The notes under the pieces: model-generated
Seen by the model: only the letters and a program-made list of their open reading frames with translations
The model's database searches: none
What the model was told of the DNA's origin: nothing
Shown: positions 30,003 to 39,583 of the stretch, piece after piece
Numbering within the stretch: the stretch's first letter is position 1
Layout: each line of letters starts with the position of its first letter
Assembly (NCBI RefSeq): GCF_000316515.1
Contig: NC_019675.1
Span: forward strand, 1 to 64,000
Direction of reading: 5' to 3'
DNA: 64,000 nucleotides
Origin: Cyanobium gracile PCC 6307
GTDB lineage: Bacteria > Cyanobacteriota > Cyanobacteriia > PCC-6307 > Cyanobiaceae
Program-made: the position numbers and the translations under genes

Positions 30003-30686
30003 TTGATTCCGGTCACCACTCCGCTGCTCAAGATCTGCGGGCTCCGGGAGCCGGCCCAGGCCACCGCCATCGCGGCCCTGGGGGCCGATGCGATCGGGGT
30101 CATCGCCGTTCCCGGCTCGCCCCGCTACGTGCCGCCGGAGCAGCGGGCCGCCCTGTTCGCTGCCATGGCCGCCGGCCGCCCCGCCATCGCCGCAGACCGT
30201 CCCGATTGCTTCGGTGTGCTGGTGGTGGCCGATCCCGGGGACGATCAGCTGGAGGAGCTGGCGGCGGGGCAGGGCCATGCGGTGGTGCAGCTGCATGGGG
30301 AGGAGAGCGCCGAGCGCTGCCGCGAGCTGGGCGGGCGGCTGGGGGTGCGCCTCTGGAAGGCCCTGCGGGTGCGGACGCCCGAGGACCTGGAGCGGGCGGC
30401 CGCCTACGCGGGCGTGGTGGAGGCCCTGCTGCTCGATGCCTGGTGCCCCGGCCAGCTGGGGGGCACCGGGCACCGGATCCCGATCGAATGGCTTGAGCAC
30501 TTCCGCCCGTCCATGCCTTGGTGGCTGGCCGGGGGGGTCGGCCCCGGGACGGCGGGCGAGCTGCTGGCCCGGCTGCGTCCCGATGGCCTCGATGCCTCCA
30601 GTGCCCTGGAGGAGCGTCCCGGCGTCAAGGACCTGGCGCGGGTCGCGTCCCTGGTGGCAGCGGTGCGTGGATCCGGCGGCGGTTGA
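30003..30686 (+). CDS. trpF: Phosphoribosylanthranilate isomerase
   Basis: TIM-barrel enzyme of tryptophan synthesis that converts phosphoribosyl anthranilate to CdRP; 227 residues. Signature motifs are KICGLREPAQATAI, ADAIGVI, VQLHGEES, LLLDAW and the phosphate-binding GGVGPGT. The start is a TTG with the expected short leader before LLKICG; an ATG is not available nearby. The gene stands alone with respect to other trp genes, as is common in cyanobacteria. It is followed by an exported unknown in the same direction. Confidence 0.93.
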   Translation: MIPVTTPLLKICGLREPAQATAIAALGADAIGVIAVPGSPRYVPPEQRAALFAAMAAGRPAIAADRPDCFGVLVVADPGDDQLEELAAGQGHAVVQLHGEESAERCRELGGRLGVRLWKALRVRTPEDLERAAAYAGVVEALLLDAWCPGQLGGTGHRIPIEWLEHFRPSMPWWLAGGVGPGTAGELLARLRPDGLDASSALEERPGVKDLARVASLVAAVRGSGGG

Positions 30687-30742
30687 TTGGCGTTTGGCGC
30701 TGCCGGGTGCAGGATCGGTGCAGCCCGATATCCGATCCCCAC

Positions 30743-31276
30743 TTGGCCTTCCTCCGCCGCCCTTCGCGAGCCCGTGCCGCCCTGCCCCTGGCCCTGCTTC
30801 TGGCCGCACTGCCCGGGGCACCGGGGCTGCGGGCTCAGGACCTTGTGGGCTGCCAGCTGGTGGACGGCACGCTCCAGTGCGTCCCCGGGGTGACGGCCGA
30901 TCCCCAGCAGCAGATCCAGCTGCTGCGCCAGCAGATCGCCGGCGACCAGCGGATCGAGGGGGCGGTGGAGCAGCGGATCGCCGGACTCGACCAGCTCCTG
31001 CTCCAGGGCGAGGCCGTGCAGGGGGCCATGCTCCAGGCCACGGCAGCCGCCGAGGGGCTGGCCGCCCTGCCGCCAGCGGCCTTCCACTGGTACCGGCTGT
31101 CCCCCGGAAAGGTCCAGTGGCAGCTGATCGCCGGGGCCAGCGGCCCCACCTACGCCCTCACCTCCGCCGATGTGGCCTCCCAGGTGATGGTGGTAGTGGC
31201 GGTGCCGACCCCGGGGGGCAGCCAGCGCAGCGTCTCCCAGGTGGTGGGGCCGGTCCAGCCGCGCCCTGCCAACTGA
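30743..31276 (+). CDS. Exported hypothetical protein
   Basis: About 177 residues with a clear signal peptide: a positive start (AFLRRPSRAR), a hydrophobic core (ALPLALLLAALPGAPG) and a probable cleavage after LRA. The mature part has a cysteine pair (CQLVDGTLQC), a glutamine-rich helical region (DPQQQIQLLRQQIAGDQRIE) and a beta-rich end. No ATG fits; I use the TTG at 30743, with a GTG at 30707 as alternative. Family not recognised. It reads away from trpF (56 bases) and converges on folE with 6 bases between stops. Confidence 0.65.
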   Translation: MAFLRRPSRARAALPLALLLAALPGAPGLRAQDLVGCQLVDGTLQCVPGVTADPQQQIQLLRQQIAGDQRIEGAVEQRIAGLDQLLLQGEAVQGAMLQATAAAEGLAALPPAAFHWYRLSPGKVQWQLIAGASGPTYALTSADVASQVMVVVAVPTPGGSQRSVSQVVGPVQPRPAN

Positions 31277-31282
31277 GCCGGC

Positions 31283-32026
31283 TCAGGTGCTGAGCAGGGC
31301 CTCCTGCTGACGCACGAGCTCGAAGAACTCCTGCTTGAGGCTCGGGTCGTGGCGGAAATCACCGCGCACGACCGAGTTGACCATGCTGGTCTGGGGTTCC
31401 TTCACCCCGCGCCATTTCATGCAGTAGTGCTGGGCCTTAACCAGGATCGCCAGTCCGAGGGGCTGGCAGAGCCGCTCGATCTCGTTGGCGAGGATGATCA
31501 CCGCCTCCTCCTGGATGTGGGGCCGGGAGAAGACCCAGTCGGCGACGCGAGAGAACTTCGACAGGCCGATCACCCGCTCACCGGGTTTGATGCCGATCCA
31601 GCAGTTGCCGAGGATCGGAACCAGGTGGTGGGAACAGGCGGAACGGATGGAGATGGGCCCGACGGTGTAGATCTCATCGAGCTGCTTCACGTTGGGGAAG
31701 CTGGCGATCTTCGGCTGCTCGTGGTAACGACCCTTGAACACCTCGTGGAGGTACATCTTGGCGACCCGCTCGGCCGTCTCCTCGGTGTTGTGGTCGTTCT
31801 CGATATCGATCACCAGGCTGCGCAGCAGGTCGCGCACCTTGCCGGCCACCTCGATCTCCAGCTGGTCGAGCTCACCCTCGCGCAGGTGGTCGGAGATGTT
31901 GTCGTTGGCCAGAAACGGGATCCCTTCCTTCTGCAGCCGTTCGCGGATCCGCAGGCTGACGGGGATGGGGGTCGTGACGGGAGCGGCCTGACGGGCGCTT
32001 AGGCCAGTGGGGAGGGTGGATGTCAT
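31283..32026 (-). CDS. folE: GTP cyclohydrolase I
   Basis: Zinc enzyme converting GTP to dihydroneopterin triphosphate, the first step of folate and pterin synthesis. The 247-residue protein has the zinc ligands in RSACSHHLVPILGN (Cys and His) and AQHYCMKWRG (Cys), and the KPGERVIGLSKFSRVADWVF and RPHIQEE motifs. The N-terminal 30 residues are variable. It follows the SDR gene by 8 bases on the same strand, so the two may be cotranscribed; a reductase next to folE could act in pterin metabolism but the SDR subfamily does not prove it. Confidence 0.96.
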   Translation of the reverse strand: MTSTLPTGLSARQAAPVTTPIPVSLRIRERLQKEGIPFLANDNISDHLREGELDQLEIEVAGKVRDLLRSLVIDIENDHNTEETAERVAKMYLHEVFKGRYHEQPKIASFPNVKQLDEIYTVGPISIRSACSHHLVPILGNCWIGIKPGERVIGLSKFSRVADWVFSRPHIQEEAVIILANEIERLCQPLGLAILVKAQHYCMKWRGVKEPQTSMVNSVVRGDFRHDPSLKQEFFELVRQQEALLST

Positions 32027-32034
32027 AAGGGGGG

Positions 32035-32745
32035 TTAGAAGGCTCCGGCGGCCGGCATCAGGGTGAGGTCCTCAACCGTCTGGCTGTGGGATTGCCGCGC
32101 AAGGTAGAGCAGGGATTCGGCGACCTGCTCGGCTGAAAGCATGGCACGTCGGTCGAAGGAACTGTGGACGGTTTCACTGTCCCAGAGGGGTGTATTCACC
32201 GCCCCCAGGGTGAGGGTGCTCACGGCGATGCCGGCGGAGCGCTCCTCCGCTTCGAGGCAGCGGCTGAAGGAGGCCAGGGCGGCCTTGCTGACGCAGTAGG
32301 CCCCCCACTCGGGAAAGGCGTTGCGGGCGGCATGGCTGCTGACGTTGATGATCCGCCCGCCACCCGCCTGGCGCAGGGCCGGCAGCACCGCCTGGCAGAC
32401 CTGGAAGACGCTGGTGAGGTTGAGCTGCAGCAGCCACTGCCAGCGCTCGATCGGCATCACCGCCAGGGGGCCGGTCCAGGCGGCACCGGCGTTGTTGATC
32501 ACCACCGAAGGCACCAGACCGCGCCCGAGCAGTTCGGTCAGGGCGGGCGCAATGGCTTCCGGCTGGGTCAGGTCGAGGGCCAGGGTCTCAACGCGGCGGC
32601 CCAGGGCCCGCAGCTCGGCGGCGAGCCCGTCGAGGTCGGCCTGGCCTCGGGCCACCAGCAGCAGGTCGTAGCCCTCAGCGGCGAAACGCCTCGCGGTGGC
32701 CGCGCCGATGCCACGGGAGGCACCGGTGATCAGAGCGACGGGCAA
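32035..32745 (-). CDS. Short-chain dehydrogenase/reductase
   Basis: A 236-residue classical SDR with the NAD(P) motif TGASRGIG near residue 8, NNAG, catalytic serine in NVSSHAARN and the YCVSK Tyr/Lys pair. The Arg-rich cofactor site suggests NADPH. Substrate cannot be read from sequence; a FabG-like ketoacyl reductase or a pterin/sepiapterin-type reductase are both possible. It lies between accA (fatty acid) and folE (pterin), with 26 and 8 bases between genes, so context supports either. Confidence 0.88.
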   Translation of the reverse strand: MPVALITGASRGIGAATARRFAAEGYDLLLVARGQADLDGLAAELRALGRRVETLALDLTQPEAIAPALTELLGRGLVPSVVINNAGAAWTGPLAVMPIERWQWLLQLNLTSVFQVCQAVLPALRQAGGGRIINVSSHAARNAFPEWGAYCVSKAALASFSRCLEAEERSAGIAVSTLTLGAVNTPLWDSETVHSSFDRRAMLSAEQVAESLLYLARQSHSQTVEDLTLMPAAGAF

Positions 32746-32771
32746 AGGGCCGGACGGCAGGGAGGCAAACC

Positions 32772-33761
32772 CTACGGTGCGTGGGCGGGATCCGGCGTCG
32801 CCCCCTCCAGGACCTGGCCCATGCGCCGGTACTTGGCGTAGCGGGCCTCCAGCAGGGCGGATTCGCTGTAGGTCTGCAGCTCAGCGAGGTGGCTGAGCAG
32901 GGCCTGGCGCAGGGTTTCGGCGGCCTGGATCGGCGCCCAGTGGTTGCCCCCGGAGGGCTCCTTCAGCAGGGCATCCACCAGCCCGAGCTGCAGCAGATCG
33001 GCGCCGGTGATGCGCAGGGCCTCGGCGGCGGCGGGGGCCTTCGCCGCATCGCGCCAGAGGATCGAGGCGCAGGCCTCAGGGCTGGCCACGGTGTAGACGC
33101 TGTGCTCGAACATCAGCAGGCGGTCGGCCACGCCGATGCCGAGGGCGCCGCCGGAGCCCCCTTCCCCGATCACCACAGCGATGATCGGCACCCGCAGCCG
33201 GAACATCTCGCGCAGGTTCACGGCGATCGCCTCCCCCTGGCCCTCCTCCTCGGCCTTGACGCCGGCGTAGGCCCCGGGGGTGTCGATGAAGCTGAGGATC
33301 GGCAGGCGGAAGCGATCGGCGTGCTCCATCAGCCGCAGGGCTTTGCGGTAGCCGCCTGGAGAGGCCATGCCGAAGTTGCGGGCCACGTTCTCCTTCATGT
33401 CGCGGCCCTTCTGGTGGCCGAGCAGCACCACGGGCTGGTCGCCGATGCGACCCACACCACCCACCAGGGCGCGATCGTCGTTGCCGCGGCGGTCGCCGTG
33501 CAGCTCGATCCACTCATCGGTGATGACCTGGATATAATCGAGGGTGCTGGGCCGCTGGGGGTGGCGGGCCACCTGGATCTTCTGGGCCGGGGAGAGGGAG
33601 CTGAAGATCTCCTCCCGCCGCCGGGTGGCGAGGGTTTCGAGCTGCAGCAGCTGCTGGCTCACGTCCACCTCGGAATCGCGGGCCAGCTGGCGGATCTGCT
33701 CGATCTGCTCCTCGAGCTCCACCAGCGGTTTCTCGAACTCCAGCAGGACGCGGCGGGCCAT
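32772..33761 (-). CDS. accA: Acetyl-CoA carboxylase carboxyltransferase alpha subunit
   Basis: With AccD transfers the carboxyl group from carboxybiotin to acetyl-CoA to make malonyl-CoA. 329 residues, standard length. Motifs include the N-terminal helix [65 protein letters not shown] and [24 protein letters not shown]. It follows aar by 19 bases; the accA-aar-ado order places fatty acid initiation next to alkane synthesis, the arrangement seen in many cyanobacteria. Confidence 0.98.
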   Translation of the reverse strand: MARRVLLEFEKPLVELEEQIEQIRQLARDSEVDVSQQLLQLETLATRRREEIFSSLSPAQKIQVARHPQRPSTLDYIQVITDEWIELHGDRRGNDDRALVGGVGRIGDQPVVLLGHQKGRDMKENVARNFGMASPGGYRKALRLMEHADRFRLPILSFIDTPGAYAGVKAEEEGQGEAIAVNLREMFRLRVPIIAVVIGEGGSGGALGIGVADRLLMFEHSVYTVASPEACASILWRDAAKAPAAAEALRITGADLLQLGLVDALLKEPSGGNHWAPIQAAETLRQALLSHLAELQTYSESALLEARYAKYRRMGQVLEGATPDPAHAP

Positions 33762-33780
33762 GGGCGCTCAGGCGAGGGGA

Positions 33781-34830
33781 TCAGGTGATGGAGAGGCTGG
33801 GGATCGCTGCTTGGACTTCCAGGCCCAGGGCCTGGAAACCGTGGCGAAGGGAGGCGGCGCCGATCAGATCCATCTTCTCGAGGCTGATGTTGTTGCGGCC
33901 CCAGCTGAAGTTGGTGTGCAGCCCTTCGAACTCCAGCAGCATCGCTTCGGCGAAGCAGGCGAACATCTGGCGCTGCGGTTTGGCCATCTCGGCGGCCTCC
34001 ATCATCTGCCAGCCGATGTCGGAGCCGAACTCGACGATGCCGCCCTTGAGGACGTGGATGCCGTCGCCGGCGGCCCGGGTGTCCAGGTTCTTGGGGTAGC
34101 CGCCGTCGACCATCAGGCAGGGACGGGGGAGCTGGCTGGGGTCGATGGTGCTGGCCTGGGCCAGGCTGGCGACCCAGACCACCACGTCGGCTTCGGCCAG
34201 GGCGTCTTCCAGGGGCAGGATGCGACCACCGCCGAGCTCCTGCTGGAGATCGGCCAGGGGCTGGGGCCGGCGGGCCACCAGCAGCAGCTCCTGCACGCCG
34301 GTGCGCTGGGAGAGCCAGCGGCAGACGGCGCTGCCGATGTCACCGGTGGCACCCACCACCGCCACCTTCGCCCGGCGCAGGTCGATGCCAAGCTTCGGGG
34401 CGTTCTCTTCCACCTGACGGCAGAGGACCCAGGCGGTGTGGGTGTTGCCGGTGGTGAACCGCGTCCAGTCGAGGGTGGTGGCACGCACCTGCTGCTCCCG
34501 CAGCAGCTTGAAATCCTCGAAGATGATCGAGGTGAAGCCCCCCAGGGCGGTGATGTCGATGCCGCTCTTCTGTGCCAGCTCCATGGCATTGAGCACCTTG
34601 CGCTTGGCCGTCTTGAAGCGGCTCAGCATTTCGGGCACGAACACCGAATCGATGTAGGCCCCTTCGATGCGCTTGCCCGTGGGGCTGGTGACACTGATCC
34701 GCTCCACCAGCTGGGGCGGAGCGCTGCACCACATGTCCAGATCCCCCTCCGCGTACTCCTCAAAACCCAGGCTTCGCGCCAGGTTGCGGGCCGACTCGAA
34801 GCTGGTGGAATGACCGATCAGGCCGAACAT
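33781..34830 (-). CDS. aar: Long-chain acyl-ACP reductase (aldehyde-forming)
   Basis: AAR reduces fatty acyl-ACP to fatty aldehyde with NADPH, the first step of cyanobacterial alkane synthesis. The 349-residue protein begins [26 protein letters not shown], has the Rossmann motif [16 protein letters not shown] and the conserved cysteine in [18 protein letters not shown] that carries the acyl group. Length is normal. It is downstream of ado by 82 bases on the same strand. Confidence 0.97.
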   Translation of the reverse strand: MFGLIGHSTSFESARNLARSLGFEEYAEGDLDMWCSAPPQLVERISVTSPTGKRIEGAYIDSVFVPEMLSRFKTAKRKVLNAMELAQKSGIDITALGGFTSIIFEDFKLLREQQVRATTLDWTRFTTGNTHTAWVLCRQVEENAPKLGIDLRRAKVAVVGATGDIGSAVCRWLSQRTGVQELLLVARRPQPLADLQQELGGGRILPLEDALAEADVVVWVASLAQASTIDPSQLPRPCLMVDGGYPKNLDTRAAGDGIHVLKGGIVEFGSDIGWQMMEAAEMAKPQRQMFACFAEAMLLEFEGLHTNFSWGRNNISLEKMDLIGAASLRHGFQALGLEVQAAIPSLSIT

Positions 34831-34912
34831 GCAGGAAGGAGAGAGCGGCGGCAGGGGCGGGGCCGGATGTCGCCGACGCTACATCCTCCCCAGGGGTGGG
34901 GAAGGGGGCGGC

Positions 34913-35653
34913 TCAGCCCACCAGGGCCGCGGCGGCCATCCGGGCGATTTCCCTGGGGGTGAAGCCGATGTCGGTGAGAGCGTCCTGGTAGGCGATCAGG
35001 AAATCCTCGATCAGATCCTCCTTCTCCATGTGGAGGACGGCGGCGTCGGCGGCCACGCGGTCGAGCATGCGGCGCACGTGGGGGAGGTTGTCGCGGTTGG
35101 CCTGCTCCAGCTCGGCGCGGGACTCCTCGAGATGGGCCTTGAGCCACTCCTGGCCGTAGTTGAGGTGGGTGTACTCGTCCTTGACGACCCCTTCGGTGAT
35201 CTTGCGGGCGAACGGATCGGCGACAGGAATATAAATGTGGTAAGCCGAGATGGCGAAGGCTTCGATCAGCAGGGCCTGGATCAGCAGGCAGGTGACCACC
35301 TTGCCCTCCTTGAGGGCCGCCTGGAAGTTGTTGCGCAGGGGGGAGAAGAATTCCTGGGCGAAGGGCATGTCGGCAGTGACGCCAAGGTTGTTGCCGCAGG
35401 CGGTGAAGCCCTTCATGTGCTTCAGCTCCATGCGGGCCAGGCGGGCCAGTTCCTCGGCCTGGTCGGGCAGCAGGGTGCCCAGGGACATGTAGTTGTCGTG
35501 AGCTTCCTGCTCCCCTTCGATGACGATCGCGTTGATGCGGCTGTAGGCGTCCTTGTAGGCGGCGGTGCTGAAGTCGGGCAGGTCGCTCCCCTCGATCGGG
35601 CCCACCGGATCCAGGGAGGAATCGACGGACGTGGTGGTTGCGACGGTGGGCAT
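34913..35653 (-). CDS. ado: Aldehyde deformylating oxygenase
   Basis: ADO is the ferritin-like di-iron enzyme that cuts Cn aldehydes to Cn-1 alkanes plus formate. In the 246-residue product the iron ligands are visible: a glutamate in [12 protein letters not shown], an ExxH in MELKHMKG, a glutamate in LIEAFAIS and a second ExxH in KDEYTHLNY. The ATG at 35653 gives the usual short acidic leader; upstream codons in frame are not conserved. With aar and accA it forms the hydrocarbon cluster. Confidence 0.97.
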   Translation of the reverse strand: MPTVATTTSVDSSLDPVGPIEGSDLPDFSTAAYKDAYSRINAIVIEGEQEAHDNYMSLGTLLPDQAEELARLARMELKHMKGFTACGNNLGVTADMPFAQEFFSPLRNNFQAALKEGKVVTCLLIQALLIEAFAISAYHIYIPVADPFARKITEGVVKDEYTHLNYGQEWLKAHLEESRAELEQANRDNLPHVRRMLDRVAADAAVLHMEKEDLIEDFLIAYQDALTDIGFTPREIARMAAAALVG

Positions 35654-35688
35654 GGGAACCACGGGGATAAGCAATCCCACGACTTTAG

Positions 35689-36495
35689 TCACGCTCCGCC
35701 GGAGGTCGGCGGCCAGTCGCTGTGCAGCAGGGCCTCCAGTCGCCGCTCCCAGCTCTCCACCAGCCGGCCGAACAGCTCGCGGCCCAGCGCCTCGCTGGCG
35801 CCGAACGGATCACCGATCACGCCGCTGGCACTGATCTCCTGCGTGCGCCAGGCGCTGGGGCAGGCCCCTTCCAGGCTCCAGCCGGCGGGCGGGGCCTGGC
35901 CCTCGCCGGGGCCGTCGGCGGCGGGGAGGGGCCCGGCGACGGCCGGTTCGAGAAACAGCATCAGGCTGGTCTCGGCCAGGCCGGCGTGGAGGCCGTTGCT
36001 GCGTTCCGGTTCGGGAATCAGCGGTCCGAGCCCATCGACGCCGCGCCACAGGAAGCAGGGCAGCACCGCCAGGGCGGGTTCGAGCACCCGCAGCTCCCGG
36101 GCCGCCGCCTCCAGCAGGCCGATCTGGCCGCCATGGGCGTTGAAGAGCACCAGCCGCTGGAAGCCCGCGGCCGCGACCCCTTTGCCGACGGCGCGTACCA
36201 GGTCGATCAGCAGCCCCGCCGGCAGGCTCAGGGTCCCCGGGAAGCCCAGGTGCTCCGGCGAGAAGCCGAGGCTCTGCAGCGGCAGGCGCCAGATCGGCAG
36301 CTCGGGATCGAGCCGGTCCAGCACCGCTGCGGCCACCCGTTCGGCGAACAGGGCATCGGTGCCCAGGGGCAGCAGCGGACCGTGCTGCTCGACGGCGCCC
36401 AGGGGCCAGAGCACCGTGCTGCCCGGACGGGCCGCCTGCTCACGCACCGTCGTCCAGCTGAGGCTGGCGAGGCGTCGCTCGGTGCTGGTGGGCAT
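35689..36495 (-). CDS. Creatininase family protein
   Basis: A 268-residue member of the creatininase/MftE family of metal-dependent amidohydrolases. The metal-binding pattern is present: [18 protein letters not shown] (Glu, His, Asp), [15 protein letters not shown] (His) and [13 protein letters not shown] (Glu). In cyanobacteria such proteins are common but their substrate is not known. It lies 35 bases before ado on the same strand, and is divergent from the S1-domain gene. The ATG at 36495 is the first that gives family sequence. Confidence 0.85.
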   Translation of the reverse strand: MPTSTERRLASLSWTTVREQAARPGSTVLWPLGAVEQHGPLLPLGTDALFAERVAAAVLDRLDPELPIWRLPLQSLGFSPEHLGFPGTLSLPAGLLIDLVRAVGKGVAAAGFQRLVLFNAHGGQIGLLEAAARELRVLEPALAVLPCFLWRGVDGLGPLIPEPERSNGLHAGLAETSLMLFLEPAVAGPLPAADGPGEGQAPPAGWSLEGACPSAWRTQEISASGVIGDPFGASEALGRELFGRLVESWERRLEALLHSDWPPTSGGA

Positions 36496-36567
36496 CGGCG
36501 GAGAGAGGACCGGCCTCAGAAGGGTGATTCGTACAGTGTGGGTCCCCGTGCTTCGCTGAGGACCTCC

Positions 36568-37875
36568 ATGGCAGGAACCGGCAACCCCGCGCCGCGTCAG
36601 CCCCGGAACCCCGCCCAGCGCCCCACGCCGCCGGCGAGGCCTTCCGGGTCGGCCCCGGCGCCGCTGCGCAAGCCCCCCCAGGTGTTGATGATCAAGAAGG
36701 AGGACGAGGCGGCGCCCGAGCCCCCTCTCGCCCCGGCCTCCCCCGGCCCGTCCGGTGCCCCGCCGGCGGCCTCCGGACCGGTCGCCGCACCGGTGCGGTC
36801 CCCCTCGCCCTCCCCCGATGACGAGGCCCGCTTCGATCTCGAGGGCATCGAGGGCCTGACGATGGCCGATCTGCTCGGACCGGCCCCGGATCGGCGCGGC
36901 GGTTCGGCGCGGTCGGCCGGCAGGGCCCCCGCCGCCGCCGCCGAGGCCGCCCCTGGCGAGTCCTCCCGCCAGGCCCGCACCGTCGACGATTTCGACTTCG
37001 ACGAGGAGGCCTTCCTCGCCGCCCTCGACGAGAACGCCCCGGTGGGCACCACCGGCGAGGTGGTTCAGGGGGTGGTGATCGGCATGGAGAGCGACGGTGT
37101 CTATGTCGACATCGGCGGCAAGGCCCCCGGTTTCATGCCCAAGAGCGAGTGTGGCCTGGGGGTGATCACCAACCTCAAGGAGCGCTTCCCGAAGGGACTG
37201 CCGATCGAGGTGCTCGTCACCCGCGAGCAGAACGCCGACGGCATGGTGACGATCAGCGCCCGCGCCCTGGCCCTGCGCCAGAGCTGGGAGAAGGTGCGCC
37301 AGCTGGAGAAGGAGGGCAAGGTGGTGCAGGTGAGGGTGAACGGCTTCAACCGCGGCGGTGTCACCTGTGACCTGGAGGGCCTGCGCGGCTTCATCCCCCG
37401 CTCCCAGCTCAACGAGGGTGAGAATCACGAGGCCCTCGTCGGCCAGACCCTGGGCGTCGCCTTCCTGGAGGTCAATGCCGAGACCCGCAAGCTGGTGCTC
37501 TCCGAGAAGCGGGCCGCCACCGCCGCCCGTTTCGCCACCCTGGAGGTGGGCCAGCTCGTGGAAGGCCAGGTGGTGTCGATCAAGCCCTACGGCTTCTTCG
37601 TCGACCTGGGCGGTGTCAGCGGCCTGCTGCACCAGTCCTCGATCACCGGGGGTGCCCTGAGGGATCTGCGCGAGGCGTTCCAGCAGGGTGAGCACCTCAA
37701 GGCCCTGATCACCGCCGTCGACCCCGCCCGGGGCCGCATCGCCCTCAACACCGCCCTGCTCGAAGGTCCCCCCGGCGAGCTGCTGATCGCCAAGGACACC
37801 GTCATGGCCGAGGCCGAGGACCGGGCCCACCGGGCCCGCTCGCTGCTGCGCCAGCAGGAACAGGACGCAGGATGA
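36568..37875 (+). CDS. S1 RNA-binding domain protein (ribosomal protein S1 homologue)
   Basis: A 435-residue protein with three S1 domains after a low-complexity Pro/Ala-rich N-terminus of about 140 residues. The domains start around GEVVQGVVIGMESDGVYVDIGG, VRVNGFNRGGVTCDLEGLRGFIP and GQLVEGQVVSIKPYGFFVDLGG. This is the second, non-canonical S1-like protein of cyanobacteria (Rps1b/Nbp1 type), thought to bind mRNA or ribosomes. The ATG at 36568 fits; the frame is open much further upstream over the creatininase gene but that is coincidental. Its stop overlaps the Tab2-like start as ATGA. Confidence 0.87.
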   Translation: MAGTGNPAPRQPRNPAQRPTPPARPSGSAPAPLRKPPQVLMIKKEDEAAPEPPLAPASPGPSGAPPAASGPVAAPVRSPSPSPDDEARFDLEGIEGLTMADLLGPAPDRRGGSARSAGRAPAAAAEAAPGESSRQARTVDDFDFDEEAFLAALDENAPVGTTGEVVQGVVIGMESDGVYVDIGGKAPGFMPKSECGLGVITNLKERFPKGLPIEVLVTREQNADGMVTISARALALRQSWEKVRQLEKEGKVVQVRVNGFNRGGVTCDLEGLRGFIPRSQLNEGENHEALVGQTLGVAFLEVNAETRKLVLSEKRAATAARFATLEVGQLVEGQVVSIKPYGFFVDLGGVSGLLHQSSITGGALRDLREAFQQGEHLKALITAVDPARGRIALNTALLEGPPGELLIAKDTVMAEAEDRAHRARSLLRQQEQDAG

Positions 37876-38762
37876 GCGCAGCGGCAGTGGTGCAGGCCCC
37901 CGGCCCGGACTGGGAGCTCGATTACTACTCCAGGCCGATCCTGGAGGCCGATGGCAAGAAGCGCTGGGAGCTGCTGATCTGCTCGACGGCGGGCCTGCAG
38001 CCGACGCCGGACCCCTTCCGCTGGTCGATGGACTGTCCGGCCGCCAGCGTTAATTCCCAGTGGCTGCGCGGGGCGATCGAGGCGGCCCTGGCGGCGGCCG
38101 CTGAGCAGGGCTACGGCCCGCCGCGGCGGCTGCGCTGCTGGCGCGGCTCGATGCGGGCCATGGTGCAGCGGGCGGCCGAAGGGCTCGGCCTGGAGCTGGT
38201 GCCGAGCCGGCGCTGCTATGGCCTGGTGGAGTGGCTGCGGGAACGTCAGGCCAGCGTCTACCCCCTGGAGCCCGGCTACATGGCCGGCCCCCTCGCCCCG
38301 CCACCGCAGCCGATTCCCCCCGTGGCCCTGCCCCTGCCCGAGGCGGCCCGGGGCGACCGCTGGAGCTGGGCCACCCTGACCGCCGCCACCCTGGCCGAGG
38401 CCGGCGGCTGGGAGATCGCCTTCCCCGGCCTGGTGGCCCTGCCGTCCGCCATCGATCCCGCCACACCGGTCCCCGGGATCCGGCTGTTCAGCCGCCGGCG
38501 GGCCCTGGCCATCGCCGGCTGGCTGTCCGGTCTGGAGCCGACCCGGCTGGAGGTCAGCGCCGGCCAGCTGGTGCTGGAGGCGGGCCTCGAGGATCGCTGG
38601 ATCCTGGCTCGACTGCCGGAGGAGGAGGCGCGGCTGGCCCAGCAGGCCTTTGCGGAGGCCCGGGAGAGGGCCGGCGGCCTCCAGTTCATCGCCATCCAGG
38701 CCAGCGAGGAGGCCTCCACCCTGGAGGGCTTCTGGCTGCTGCGCGACCTGCCCGATGGCTGA
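37872..38762 (+). CDS. Tab2/Atab2 family RNA-binding protein
   Basis: A 296-residue homologue of Chlamydomonas Tab2 and Arabidopsis ATAB2, which bind psaB mRNA and are needed for photosystem I translation. The diagnostic start WELDYYSRPILEADGKKRWELLIC and NSQWLRGAIEAAL are present, and the C-terminus has QFIAIQASEEASTLEGFWLL. It is translationally coupled to the S1-domain gene by a 4-base overlap, a suggestive pairing of two RNA-binding translation factors. Function in cyanobacteria is inferred from the plant proteins. Confidence 0.87.
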   Translation: MSAAAVVQAPGPDWELDYYSRPILEADGKKRWELLICSTAGLQPTPDPFRWSMDCPAASVNSQWLRGAIEAALAAAAEQGYGPPRRLRCWRGSMRAMVQRAAEGLGLELVPSRRCYGLVEWLRERQASVYPLEPGYMAGPLAPPPQPIPPVALPLPEAARGDRWSWATLTAATLAEAGGWEIAFPGLVALPSAIDPATPVPGIRLFSRRRALAIAGWLSGLEPTRLEVSAGQLVLEAGLEDRWILARLPEEEARLAQQAFAEARERAGGLQFIAIQASEEASTLEGFWLLRDLPDG

Positions 38763-38767
38763 GGCGG

Positions 38768-39583
38768 ATGGCTGAGGCGCTCGAGCCCCCCTTCGATCGG
38801 CCCGATGCCGGCTTCAACGACCTCCCCGGCTGGACCTGGGTGGGCACCTATGGCGGCCACTATCTCCAGTGCGACCTGCTGGCGGCCTTTGAGCACGGCT
38901 TCTTCACCCGCCAGTGGCAGGGGCGGCCGCCGGAGGAGCTGGCCGGCGCCCTCAGTGCCGGCGTCAGTGTGCACCGCACCCGCCAGGTGCATGGCGGTGC
39001 TGTGCTGGCCGCCTCCGCCGCCGACCGGGAGCCCTGGCCGGAGGCCGACGGACTGCGCAGCGACCTGGGCGGCCAGAGCCTCTGGGTGTGCGGGGCCGAC
39101 TGCACCCCCGTGCTGATCGCCGACCCCGCCAGCGGCCGGGTGGCGGCCTGCCATGCGGGCTGGCGCGGGGTCGCGGCCAGGATCGTGCCGGCGGCGATCG
39201 AGGCGCTGGTGGCCGATGGCGCCAGCCGTGATCGGCTTGTGGTGGCGCTCGGTCCGGCCGTGGCCGGCTTCCGCTACCAGGTGGAACGCTCCGTGACCCT
39301 GCAGGTGGCCGCCGCCATGGCGCCCGAGGGCAGCGGCCCGCCGCCGGAGCGGGCCCTGGCCGATCTGGAGCGCTGCGGCGCCCTGCTGCCGGATCCCGCC
39401 CCCGGCCGGGACCGGCTCGACATCCGACGGGCCACGGCGCTGCAGCTGGAAGGCCAGGGGATCGGGCCGGAGCGGATCGGTCTCTGCCCGCTCTGCACCG
39501 TGGCCGAACCGGCCCTGTTCCATTCTTGGCGTCGCGACGGGGTCAGGGCGGTGCAGTGGAGCGGTGTGGTGTCCCAAGGCTGA
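38768..39583 (+). CDS. pgeF: Peptidoglycan editing factor / laccase-domain protein
   Basis: A 271-residue member of the YfiH/PgeF (DUF152, multicopper polyphenol oxidoreductase-like) family, which removes wrongly placed residues from peptidoglycan precursors and in some species has purine nucleoside activity. The metal site is visible in VHRTRQVHGG, GADCTPVLIAD, CHAGWRG and the C-terminal FHSWRRDG. The ATG at 38768 follows the Tab2-like stop by 5 bases. The 3' end overlaps the convergent FAD gene by 41 bases. Confidence 0.88.
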   Translation: MAEALEPPFDRPDAGFNDLPGWTWVGTYGGHYLQCDLLAAFEHGFFTRQWQGRPPEELAGALSAGVSVHRTRQVHGGAVLAASAADREPWPEADGLRSDLGGQSLWVCGADCTPVLIADPASGRVAACHAGWRGVAARIVPAAIEALVADGASRDRLVVALGPAVAGFRYQVERSVTLQVAAAMAPEGSGPPPERALADLERCGALLPDPAPGRDRLDIRRATALQLEGQGIGPERIGLCPLCTVAEPALFHSWRRDGVRAVQWSGVVSQG

